Below the pieces are notes generated by a model, which saw nothing but the letters and a program-made list of their open reading frames with translations, was not told where the DNA came from and ran no database searches. From Micromonospora sicca (GTDB taxonomy: Bacteria > Actinomycetota > Actinomycetes > Mycobacteriales > Micromonosporaceae): DNA of 64,000 nt. The stretch is taken from contig NZ_QGKS01000187.1 of NCBI RefSeq assembly GCF_003172935.1, positions 55,433-119,432 of the forward strand, written 5' to 3'. Numbering within the stretch: position 1 is the first letter of the stretch; every line of letters starts with the position of its first letter. This document shows, in pieces, positions 54,403-62,405 of the stretch. The position numbers were made by a program, and so were the translations under genes.

Positions 54403-55383
54403 TCAGTACTTGCGGTTGGGCAGCTCGGTCTTCGCCTGCTCCTGGGTGAACGTCGTCTCCTCCGTCACCACGCGCTGCGGCACCTGCTCGCCCTTGACGA
54501 CCTTCTTGGCGAGGTCCATCAGCTGGGGGCCGAGGAGCGGGTTGCACTCGACGATGTAGTTGATCTTGCCGTCGGCGAGCGCCTGCATCCCGTCGTGCAC
54601 CGCATCGACGGTGATGATCTTGATGTCGACACCGGGCTTCTTGCCGGCCGCCTCGATGGCCTCGATGGCGCCCAGGCCCATGTCGTCGTTGTGGGCGTAG
54701 ACCACGTCGATCTTCGGGTTGGACTTGAGGAAGGCCTCCATGACCTGCTTGCCACCGGATCGGGTGAAGTCACCGGTCTGCGAGGCGATCACCTTGATCT
54801 GCGGGGCCGACTTGATGACGTCGGCGAAGCCCTTCTGGCGGTCGATGGCGGGGGCGGCGCCGGTCGTGCCCTGCAGCTCGACGACGTTGACCTGACTCTT
54901 GCCCTCCGAGTCCTTGACCAGCCACTCGCCGGCCTTCTTGCCCTCCTCGATGAAGTCGGACCCGAGGAAGGTCTTGTAGAGCGAGGTGTCCTGGGAGTCG
55001 ACCGCGCGGTCGGTGAGGATCACCGGGATGTTGGCCCGCTTGGCCTCGAGCAGCACCGCGTCCCAACCGGTCTCGACCACGGGGCTGAAGGCGATGACGT
55101 CGACCTTCTGCTGGATGTAGCTGCGGATCGCCTTGATCTGGTTCTCCTGCTTCTGCTGCGCGTCGGAGAACTTGAGGTCGATGCCGGCCTCCTTGGCCGA
55201 CTCCTGAACCGACTTGGTGTTGGCGGTACGCCAACCGGACTCGGCACCGACCTGGGCGAAGCCCACGGTGATCTTGTCGCTGCCGCTGTTGCCTCCGCCG
55301 GACGCGGACGAATTTCCGCCGCATGCCGTGAGGCCTACGGCCAGCACCATGCCGGCGACGGCCGTGAGGAACTTCTTCGACAT
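54403..55383 (-). CDS. CUT2-type sugar-binding lipoprotein (YtfQ-like)
   Basis: 326 residues. Signal peptide with lipobox GLTACGG (Cys21), then a type-I periplasmic-binding fold: TVGFAQVGAESGWRTANTKS, FSDAQQKQENQIKAIRSYI, AFSPVVETGWDAVLLEAK, ITVDAVHDGMQAL and a C-terminal EQVPQRVVTEE. These blocks are typical of YtfQ, which binds galactofuranose and related furanoses. First gene of the nine-gene transporter-ara operon. ATG 55383 has GGAGGA upstream. The furanose preference would fit the products of arabinofuranosidases. Confidence 0.93.
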   Translation of the reverse strand: MSKKFLTAVAGMVLAVGLTACGGNSSASGGGNSGSDKITVGFAQVGAESGWRTANTKSVQESAKEAGIDLKFSDAQQKQENQIKAIRSYIQQKVDVIAFSPVVETGWDAVLLEAKRANIPVILTDRAVDSQDTSLYKTFLGSDFIEEGKKAGEWLVKDSEGKSQVNVVELQGTTGAAPAIDRQKGFADVIKSAPQIKVIASQTGDFTRSGGKQVMEAFLKSNPKIDVVYAHNDDMGLGAIEAIEAAGKKPGVDIKIITVDAVHDGMQALADGKINYIVECNPLLGPQLMDLAKKVVKGEQVPQRVVTEETTFTQEQAKTELPNRKY

Positions 55384-55477
55384 TGGACTTTCCTCCAACT
55401 TTCTGACGCCTTGCTGGGCCCGTGCGGCGGCCGGCTCCTGGCTCATCGCCTTGGCAGCCACTGCCCATCTGGCCGGA

Positions 55478-55507
55478 AGTGTGAGCGCTAACATACAGTG
55501 GTGTCAA
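55478..55507 (-). promoter_or_regulatory. Promoter and LacI-type operator of the arabinose transporter-ara operon
   Basis: Minus strand: TTGACA (55507-55502), 18-base spacer, CACACT (55483-55478). The operator TGTGAGCGCTAACA (55480-55493) occupies the spacer and -10. The leader to ATG 55383 is about 90 bases. A second TTGACA at 55529-55524 has no suitable -10. Confidence 0.65.
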
Positions 55508-55557
55508 CCCCCCATGTCGTTCTTGTCAACGCCAGATGTCATTGCAGGTAGAGGGGA

Positions 55558-55619
55558 TTGACAGGGCCTGATGAGGCCGCTTATGTTAGCGCTAACTTCT
55601 CGGCTTGTTAACGCTCACA
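55558..55619 (+). promoter_or_regulatory. Promoter with two LacI-type operators, before the arabinanase series
   Basis: TTGACA (55558-55563), 18 bases, TATGTT (55582-55587). Operator 1, TGTTAGCGCTAACT (55584-55597), overlaps the -10; operator 2, TGTTAACGCTCACA (55606-55619), starts 22 bases later, about two helix turns. The start codon is at 55730. With the divergent site at 55480, three operators lie within 140 bases. The 346-base gap between the two divergent genes shows no other feature. Confidence 0.75.
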
Positions 55620-55729
55620 TGCGTTGCCGAGCGCCCGGGCGGGGGCACCAACTGCCCCCGAGAACGCCCCGGCCACGCCAACCAACCGCCCTGCCCGACC
55701 TCGGCAGAATCCCTGGAGGAAGCCCGGCA

Positions 55730-58700
55730 ATGTCCCTGTCCTTCTCCCGCCCGGCGCACCGCGCCCGGCCTCTGCTCGCCGGCCTGGCCGCGCTGGTCAC
55801 CGGACTGGCCGGCGTCGTCAGCCTGGCTACGCCCGCGGCGGCCACTGTCGACGACGGGCTGGTCCTGCACTACGACCTCACTCAGGCCAGCGGCACGACC
55901 GTGACCGACAGCTCGGGCCACGGGCGCAACGGCACGCTCAGCGGCGACGCGAGCTGGCAGGGCGCGGACGGCCTGCGCCTCGGCGGCACGAACGGCCACG
56001 TCCGACTGCCCAACGACGTCCTGCGGGGCCTCACCGACGTCACCGTCTCGGTGCAGGTCAACATGGCGTCGGACCAGGCGACGCCGTACGTCATCTGGGG
56101 CCTGGGGAACACCGGCTCCGACGGCGTCGGTAACGGCTACCTGTTCACCACCGGCAACGCCTTCCGCGCCTCCATCGCCAGTGGCAACTGGTCCACCGAG
56201 CAGACCGTGACCACGGGCCGCAACCTCAGCCGCGGCAGTTGGCGCACCCTCACCTACGCCCTCGGCGGCGGCACCGCCGTGCTCTACGAGGACGGGGTCG
56301 AGGTCGCCCGCAAGACCGGCATCACGCTGACCCCCGGCTCGATCGGCGGCGGCACCACCAGGGCCAACTACCTCGGCCGCTCGGTCTACACCTCGGACAA
56401 GTACCTCAAGGGACAGGTCCGCGACTTCCGCATCTACGACCGGGCGGTGAGCGCCGAGGAAGCGCACGCCCTCGGGGAACAGACCGCTTCCGGACGGGCT
56501 GCGGCGGATGCGGCGGCCTTGGACCTCGGCGACACCACCGCGGTGACGGAGAACCTCACCCTGCCCACCCAGGCCGCCGGGGGCTCCACGGTGACCTGGT
56601 CCTCCAGCAACCCGGCCGTCGTGTCGGACGCCGGTGTGGTCACCCGGCCCGCCCCCGGCACCGGCAACGCGACCGTCACGCTGACCGCCGCCGTGTCCTA
56701 CGCCGGCTTCACGGTCAGCCGAGCCTTCGCGGTCACGGTGGTCGAGGACATCACCGATCAGGAAAAGGTCGACAACGCCCTCGCGGCCATCGTCATCCAC
56801 GACCAGAACGCCGTCCGCGGCAACCTCACGCTGCCCACCAAGGGCGCCCGCGACGTCGCGCTGACCTGGACCGCCAAGGACCCCGACGCCATGACCAGCA
56901 CGGGCGAGGTGACCCGCCCGCCGTACGGGTCGAGCCCGGTCAGGGCCCGGCTCGGCGTGCGAGCGACCAAGGGCGCGGCGAGCGCGGTCCGCAACGTCAG
57001 CCTGACCGTTTTGCCGCTGCCGAAGAAGGAGCCGCTCGAGGGGTACGCCTTCGCGTACTTCACCGGCGAGGGCACCGCCGACGGCGAGCAGATCTACTTC
57101 GCGGCGAGCCGCGGCAACGACCCGCTCAAGTACGACGAGCTCAACGGCGGCCGCCCCGTCCTCACCTCCACGGAGGGCGACAAGGGGGTGCGGGACCCGT
57201 TCATCATCCGCAGCCCGGAGGGCGACAAGTTCTACCTCATCGCCACCGACCTCAAGATCAACGGCAACGGCGACTGGGACGCGAGCCAGCGCACCGGCAG
57301 CAAGTACATCGAGGTCTGGGAGTCGACCGACCTGGTGAACTGGTCGCAGCAGCGGCACGTGCGGGTCGCCCCCGACACGGCCGGCAACACCTGGGCCCCG
57401 GAGGCCTACTACGACGACAGCATCGGCGCCTACGTGGTGTTCTGGGCCTCCAAGCTCTACACCCCGGAGGACACCGCCCACACCGGCAACACGTACAACC
57501 GCATGCTGTACGTGACCACGCGCGACTTCCGGACCTTCAGCGAGCCCAAGGTATGGGTCGACCCCGGCTACTCCGTGATCGACCCGACCGTCATCAAGCA
57601 CAACGGCAGCTACTACCGCTTCACCAAGGACGAGCGGAACAACACCTCCAGCACCCCGTGCAGCAAGTTCATCCTGGAGCAGAAGTCCACCGACCTGCGC
57701 AGCACCAACTGGGACTTCGTCCGGGACTGCATCGGCAAGGCGACGGCCACCTCCCCGGGCATCTCGCAAGGTGAGGGCCCGACGGTGTTCAAGAGCAACA
57801 CCGAGGACAAGTGGTACGTGTTCATCGACGAGTTCGGCGGGCGCGGCTACGTACCGTTCGAAACCACCGACCTCGACAGCGGAACGTTCACCATGTCGAC
57901 CGGCTACGACCTGCCGGCGCACCCGCGACACGGCACCGTCCTGCCGGTCACCAAGGCCGAGCTCGACCGGCTCCACCAGGGCCCGACGCCCGCACCGACG
58001 ACCAAGAAGGGCGTCATCGCGGACTACCGCCTCGGCGGCGGGACCGGCACGACCGTGGCCGACAGCGCCGGCAACGCCCAGGATGCGGTCCTGCACGGCG
58101 GCGTCACCCGCTCGGACGACGGTATGGTCTTCAACGGGACCGACGGCTACCTGAAGCTGCCGAACAACCTGCTGACCGGCCTGGCGGACGCCAGCGTCTC
58201 CGCCCAGGTCTGGGTCGACCCGGCGCAGGCCACCCCGTACTTCATCTGGGGCATGGGAAACAGCACGAACGGGTCCGGCAACGGTTACCTGTTCACCACC
58301 GGCAACTCCTACCGCACCGCCATCGCCAGCGGAAACTGGACCACCGAGCAGAACACCGACGCCGCGCGCGACCTCAGCCGGGGCGGCTGGCACACCCTCA
58401 CCTACACGCTCTCCGGTGGGGTGGCCCGGCTCTATGACAACGGCGTCGAGGTGGCGAAGAACAGCGCGGTCACCACCAAGCCGGGGGACCTCGGCGGCGG
58501 CATCACGACCGCCAACTACCTGGGCCGCTCGCTCTACTCCGGCGACCGCTACTTCAACGGCGCGATGCGCAGCTTCACGCTGTGGAACCGCGGCCTGTCG
58601 GCCAAGGAGGTGCTCTCCCTCCCCGGCAACGAGACCGCCATCGGCTCGGTGAAGCTGGACTCCCTCAAGGTCCCGGCCATCATCAACAGCGACACGAACA

Positions 58701-59758
58701 CCGTCACCCTGCCCGTCAAGCCGGGTACCGACGTGCGAGCGCTGGCGCCCGTCCTCGGGGTCGGCGGCGAGGCTCGCGTCACGCCGGGCAACGGCTCGAC
58801 GCAGGACTTCACGAATCCGGTGACCTACCGGGTCACCGGCGAGGACGGCAGCAGCCGGGCCTGGACCGTGAAGGCCGCCGTCATGAACAGCCCGGTCCTG
58901 CCCGGCTACAACGCGGACCCGAACATCGTGCGCTTCGGCGACACGTACTACGTCTACGCGACGACCGACGGCTACCCGGGCTGGTCCAGCACCACGTTCA
59001 AGACCTGGTCGAGCAAGGACCTGGTGCACTGGACCGAGCACCCGACCATCCTCGACCTCGGACCGGACGTGTCGTGGGCCGATGGGCGGGCCTGGGCGCC
59101 GGCCGCGATGGAGAAGAACGGGAAGTACTACCTGTACTTCTGCGCCGACGCCAAGATCGGCGTGGCGGTGTCCGACTCGCCCACCGGCCCGTTCGTCGAC
59201 GCTCTCGGCAAGCCACTCGTCGCGTCGAACCCGAACGGCGGCCAGGCGATCGACCCCGCCGTCTTCACCGATGACGACGGCCAGAGCTACCTGTACTGGG
59301 GCAATGGCAACGCGTACGTGGTGCCGCTCAACGCGGACATGACTTCGTTCGATCCGGCGAGGGTCAAGCGCATCACCGGCCTGACCAACTTCCGCGAGGG
59401 CCTCTTCATGGCCAAGCGGGGCAGCACCTACTACCTCAGCTGGTCGATCGACGACACCCGGAGCGAGAACTACCGCGTCGGCTATGCCACCGCGACGAGC
59501 CCGATGGCCGACGGCCTGGTCAACCGAGGCGAGATCCTCATCAAGGACGTCAGCCTCGGCATCCTCGGCACCGGGCACCACAGCATGATCCAGGTGCCGG
59601 GCACCGACGACTGGTACATCGCGTACCACCGCTTCGCCATCCCTGGCGGAGACGGCACGCACCGCGAGGTCACCATCGACCGTCTCCGCTTCAACCCCGA
59701 CGGCACCATCGCCAAGGTCGTCCCCACGCTGGAGAGCGTCCCGCCGCTGGCGCCCTGA
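55730..59758 (+). CDS. Secreted enzyme with two GH43 domains and two LamG domains
   Basis: 1342 residues. Signal peptide (about 1-38, PAAAT); LamG 1 (about 40-250); two atrophied Ig-like modules (about 255-435); GH43 domain A (about 438-750) with acids in GVRDPFIIRS, VIDPTVIKHN and GEGPTVFKSN; LamG 2 (about 760-960, YRLGGGTGTTVADSAGNAQD); a short sandwich linker; and GH43 domain B (about 1050-1342) with YNADPNIVRFG, AIDPAVFTDDDGQ and FREGLFMAKRG. The two propellers are only distantly alike, so they probably act on different bonds, for example branch removal and chain cleavage. The two LamG domains resemble each other closely. ATG 55730 follows GGAGGA by nine bases. Confidence 0.88.
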   Translation: MSLSFSRPAHRARPLLAGLAALVTGLAGVVSLATPAAATVDDGLVLHYDLTQASGTTVTDSSGHGRNGTLSGDASWQGADGLRLGGTNGHVRLPNDVLRGLTDVTVSVQVNMASDQATPYVIWGLGNTGSDGVGNGYLFTTGNAFRASIASGNWSTEQTVTTGRNLSRGSWRTLTYALGGGTAVLYEDGVEVARKTGITLTPGSIGGGTTRANYLGRSVYTSDKYLKGQVRDFRIYDRAVSAEEAHALGEQTASGRAAADAAALDLGDTTAVTENLTLPTQAAGGSTVTWSSSNPAVVSDAGVVTRPAPGTGNATVTLTAAVSYAGFTVSRAFAVTVVEDITDQEKVDNALAAIVIHDQNAVRGNLTLPTKGARDVALTWTAKDPDAMTSTGEVTRPPYGSSPVRARLGVRATKGAASAVRNVSLTVLPLPKKEPLEGYAFAYFTGEGTADGEQIYFAASRGNDPLKYDELNGGRPVLTSTEGDKGVRDPFIIRSPEGDKFYLIATDLKINGNGDWDASQRTGSKYIEVWESTDLVNWSQQRHVRVAPDTAGNTWAPEAYYDDSIGAYVVFWASKLYTPEDTAHTGNTYNRMLYVTTRDFRTFSEPKVWVDPGYSVIDPTVIKHNGSYYRFTKDERNNTSSTPCSKFILEQKSTDLRSTNWDFVRDCIGKATATSPGISQGEGPTVFKSNTEDKWYVFIDEFGGRGYVPFETTDLDSGTFTMSTGYDLPAHPRHGTVLPVTKAELDRLHQGPTPAPTTKKGVIADYRLGGGTGTTVADSAGNAQDAVLHGGVTRSDDGMVFNGTDGYLKLPNNLLTGLADASVSAQVWVDPAQATPYFIWGMGNSTNGSGNGYLFTTGNSYRTAIASGNWTTEQNTDAARDLSRGGWHTLTYTLSGGVARLYDNGVEVAKNSAVTTKPGDLGGGITTANYLGRSLYSGDRYFNGAMRSFTLWNRGLSAKEVLSLPGNETAIGSVKLDSLKVPAIINSDTNTVTLPVKPGTDVRALAPVLGVGGEARVTPGNGSTQDFTNPVTYRVTGEDGSSRAWTVKAAVMNSPVLPGYNADPNIVRFGDTYYVYATTDGYPGWSSTTFKTWSSKDLVHWTEHPTILDLGPDVSWADGRAWAPAAMEKNGKYYLYFCADAKIGVAVSDSPTGPFVDALGKPLVASNPNGGQAIDPAVFTDDDGQSYLYWGNGNAYVVPLNADMTSFDPARVKRITGLTNFREGLFMAKRGSTYYLSWSIDDTRSENYRVGYATATSPMADGLVNRGEILIKDVSLGILGTGHHSMIQVPGTDDWYIAYHRFAIPGGDGTHREVTIDRLRFNPDGTIAKVVPTLESVPPLAP

Positions 59759-59766
59759 CTCTCCTG

Positions 59767-59802
59767 GAGGCGGACGCCACGGCGCCTCGCGGCGTCCGCC
59801 TC
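59767..59802 (+). terminator. Hairpin between the GH43 and GH51 genes
   Basis: Perfect 12-bp stem (59767-59778 with 59791-59802) directly after the stop codon at 59758. May end or weaken transcription into GH51, whose start is 49 bases further. Confidence 0.6.
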
Positions 59803-59850
59803 GCCCGCACCGATCACCACATCCACCCGTCACAGGGAGGCTTATCCCCC

Positions 59851-62394
59851 ATGCGCACCCACCGCCTCGCCGCGGGCCTGGTCGCCGGACTCGTCGGGAC
59901 CGCGCTGTACGCGAGCGCCCCGGCCCTCGGTGCCGCGACGCCCGCAGCCCTCGACTACACGATCAACGTGGACGCCAACGGCGCCGGCCCGGCCATCGAC
60001 CCGGCCATGTACGGCGTCTTCTTCGAGGACATCAACCGGGCCGCCGACGGCGGCCTCTACGCCGAGCTCGTGCAGAACCGCTCCTTCGAGTACCTGCCGG
60101 TCGACAACGGCTCCTACACCGGCCTCACCTCGTGGAGCGCCGTCTCCTCCGCTGGCGGCAGCGGCACCATCGCCACCGTGAACGACGAGGCCCGTCTCAA
60201 CGAGCGCAACCGCACCTACCTCAAGATGACGCTCAGCAACGCCGGCGCCGGCACCTACGGCGTGATGAACTCCGGCTACAACACCGGCATCGCGGTCGAG
60301 GCCGGCAAGACCTACGACTTCTCCGTCTGGGCCCGGACCGATGCCGCAGACGGCACCCCCCTCACCGTCACGCTGCGCAACCAGGCCGGGATAGCCACCT
60401 ACGCCGCCCCGGTCCAGCTGACGGTCCAGGGTGACACCTGGCGCAAGTACACGGGTACGTTCGTGGCCACCGGCACCACCGACGCCGCCCGCCTCGCCGT
60501 GGAGGCCGGGGGTACCGGAACCGTGCGCCTCGACATGGTCTCGCTCTTCCCCCGGGACACCTTCAAGGGCCACCCCAACGGCCTGCGCAAGGACCTGGCG
60601 GAGAAGATCGCCGCTCTCAAGCCGGGCTTCGTCCGCTTCCCCGGCGGGTGCCTGGTCAACACCGGCAGCATGTACGGCTACACGGCCGAGGACGGCTACC
60701 AGCGCGCCCGCTCGTACCAGTGGAAGGACACCATCGGCCCGGTCGAGGAGCGCGCCACCAACAAGAACTTCTGGGGCTACAACCAGTCCTACGGCCTTGG
60801 CTACTACGAGTACTTCCAGTTCTCCGAGGACCTCGGCGCCAAGCCGGTGCCCGTCGTGCCGGCGCTGGTCACCGGCTGCGGCCAGAACCGCGCCGTCGAC
60901 GACGACGCGCTGCTGCAGCGGCACATCCAGGACACCCTCGACCTCATCGAGTTCGCCAACGGCGCGGCCACGTCCACGTGGGGCGCCAAGCGGGCGGCCA
61001 TGGGCCACCCGGAGCCGTTCGGCCTCGACCGCATCGAGGTCGGCAATGAGGAGAACCTTCCCGATGCCTTCATGACCCGCTTCGTAAAGTTCCGCGACGC
61101 GATCAAGGCGAAGTACCCGAACATCACCGTCATCAGCAACTCCGGGCCGGACGACACCGGCGTCACCTTCGACCGGGCCTGGGACCTCAACCGGGCCAAC
61201 GGCGTGGAGATGGTCGACGAGCACTACTACAACAGCCCGGAATGGTTCCTGCAGAACAACAAGCGCTACGACGGCTACGACCGCTCCGGTGCGAAGGTCT
61301 GGCTCGGCGAGTACGCCTCGCAGGACAACAAGCTCTACAACGCGCTGACCGAGGGCGCGTACATGACGGGCCTGGAGCGCAACGCCGACGTCGTGAAGAT
61401 GGCCTCCTACGCTCCCCTGCTCGCCAACATCGACTACGTCCAGTGGCGGCCGGACATGATCTGGTTCGACAACGACCAGTCGTGGGGCTCCGCCAACTAC
61501 GAGGTGCAGAAGCTCTTCATGAGCAACGTCGGCGACCAGGTCGTCCCGAGCACCTCCGCCGGCGCGGTGAAGACCCCCTCGCCGGTCACCGGCGCGATCG
61601 GGCTGTCCACCTGGCGGACCGCCGCGAAGTACGACGACGTCGTGGTCACCGGCGCCGACGGCACGCCCCTGTTCAATGACGATTTCTCCAACGGTGCCGG
61701 TCAGTGGACCCCGCTCACCGGGCTCGGCAGCTGGGCGGTGCAGGACGGCGCGTACGTCCAGTCCAGCACCACGGCGGAGAACACCATGGTGAAGGCGGGC
61801 GACGTGAACTGGCACGACTACGACCTGAACGTGAAGGCCACCAAGATTTCCGGCGCCGAGGGCTTCCTGGTCGGCTTCGGGGTCAAGGACACCGGCAACT
61901 ACTACTGGTGGAACCTCGGCGGTTGGAACAACACCCAGGGCGCGGTGGAGAAGGCCGTCAACGGCGGGAAGACCACGCTGATCGCCAAGCCCAACACCAT
62001 CGAGACCGGCCGCACCTACGACGTCAAGGTCCAGATCCGCGGCACCAAGGTGACGCTGCTGCTCGACGGCCAGGTCTGGGGCAGCTTCGACGACAACGCC
62101 GTCACCGAGCCGTTCGCCCAGGTGGTCACCCGGGACGTCGCCGCGAAGCAGCTGATCATCAAGGTCGTCAACGCCCAGGACGCCCCGGCCCGCACCACCA
62201 TCAACCTCGGTGCTGGCGCCCGGGTCGTGAACAAGGCGGAGATGACCGTCATCAGCGGCGACCCGCAGCAGCTGAACACCCGCACCGCGCAGCCGATCAA
62301 GCCGGTGACCAGCACGATCAAGGGTGTCGCACCCACCTTCACCCGCACCTTCGAGCCGAACTCGGTGACGTTCATCCGAGTTCAGACCAAGTAG
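59851..62394 (+). CDS. Secreted GH51 alpha-L-arabinofuranosidase
   Basis: 847 residues. Signal peptide (about 1-30). GH51 (beta/alpha)8 barrel recognised by YGVFFEDINRAADGGLYAELVQNRSFE, FVRFPGGCLVNTGS, acid/base E400 in EVGNEENL and nucleophile E487 in WLGEYASQ. A CBM4_9-like sandwich is inserted after the first strand (about residues 90-235), and a concanavalin-like domain (about 605-770, WTPLTGLGSWAVQDGAYVQ to LLLDGQVWGSF) interrupts the C-terminal beta domain, which ends at FEPNSVTFIRV. Most bacterial GH51 enzymes are intracellular and about 500 residues; this is the larger secreted type. Removes terminal alpha-arabinofuranose. GGGAGG precedes ATG 59851. Confidence 0.92.
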   Translation: MRTHRLAAGLVAGLVGTALYASAPALGAATPAALDYTINVDANGAGPAIDPAMYGVFFEDINRAADGGLYAELVQNRSFEYLPVDNGSYTGLTSWSAVSSAGGSGTIATVNDEARLNERNRTYLKMTLSNAGAGTYGVMNSGYNTGIAVEAGKTYDFSVWARTDAADGTPLTVTLRNQAGIATYAAPVQLTVQGDTWRKYTGTFVATGTTDAARLAVEAGGTGTVRLDMVSLFPRDTFKGHPNGLRKDLAEKIAALKPGFVRFPGGCLVNTGSMYGYTAEDGYQRARSYQWKDTIGPVEERATNKNFWGYNQSYGLGYYEYFQFSEDLGAKPVPVVPALVTGCGQNRAVDDDALLQRHIQDTLDLIEFANGAATSTWGAKRAAMGHPEPFGLDRIEVGNEENLPDAFMTRFVKFRDAIKAKYPNITVISNSGPDDTGVTFDRAWDLNRANGVEMVDEHYYNSPEWFLQNNKRYDGYDRSGAKVWLGEYASQDNKLYNALTEGAYMTGLERNADVVKMASYAPLLANIDYVQWRPDMIWFDNDQSWGSANYEVQKLFMSNVGDQVVPSTSAGAVKTPSPVTGAIGLSTWRTAAKYDDVVVTGADGTPLFNDDFSNGAGQWTPLTGLGSWAVQDGAYVQSSTTAENTMVKAGDVNWHDYDLNVKATKISGAEGFLVGFGVKDTGNYYWWNLGGWNNTQGAVEKAVNGGKTTLIAKPNTIETGRTYDVKVQIRGTKVTLLLDGQVWGSFDDNAVTEPFAQVVTRDVAAKQLIIKVVNAQDAPARTTINLGAGARVVNKAEMTVISGDPQQLNTRTAQPIKPVTSTIKGVAPTFTRTFEPNSVTFIRVQTK

Positions 62395-62405
62395 GAGCAG
62401 CACCG

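Noticed and set aside
55592..62403. Minus-strand frames of more than 800 codons opposite the GH43 and GH51 genes
   Set aside because: They are shadows of genes with clear catalytic motifs on the plus strand; no start signals or domains.
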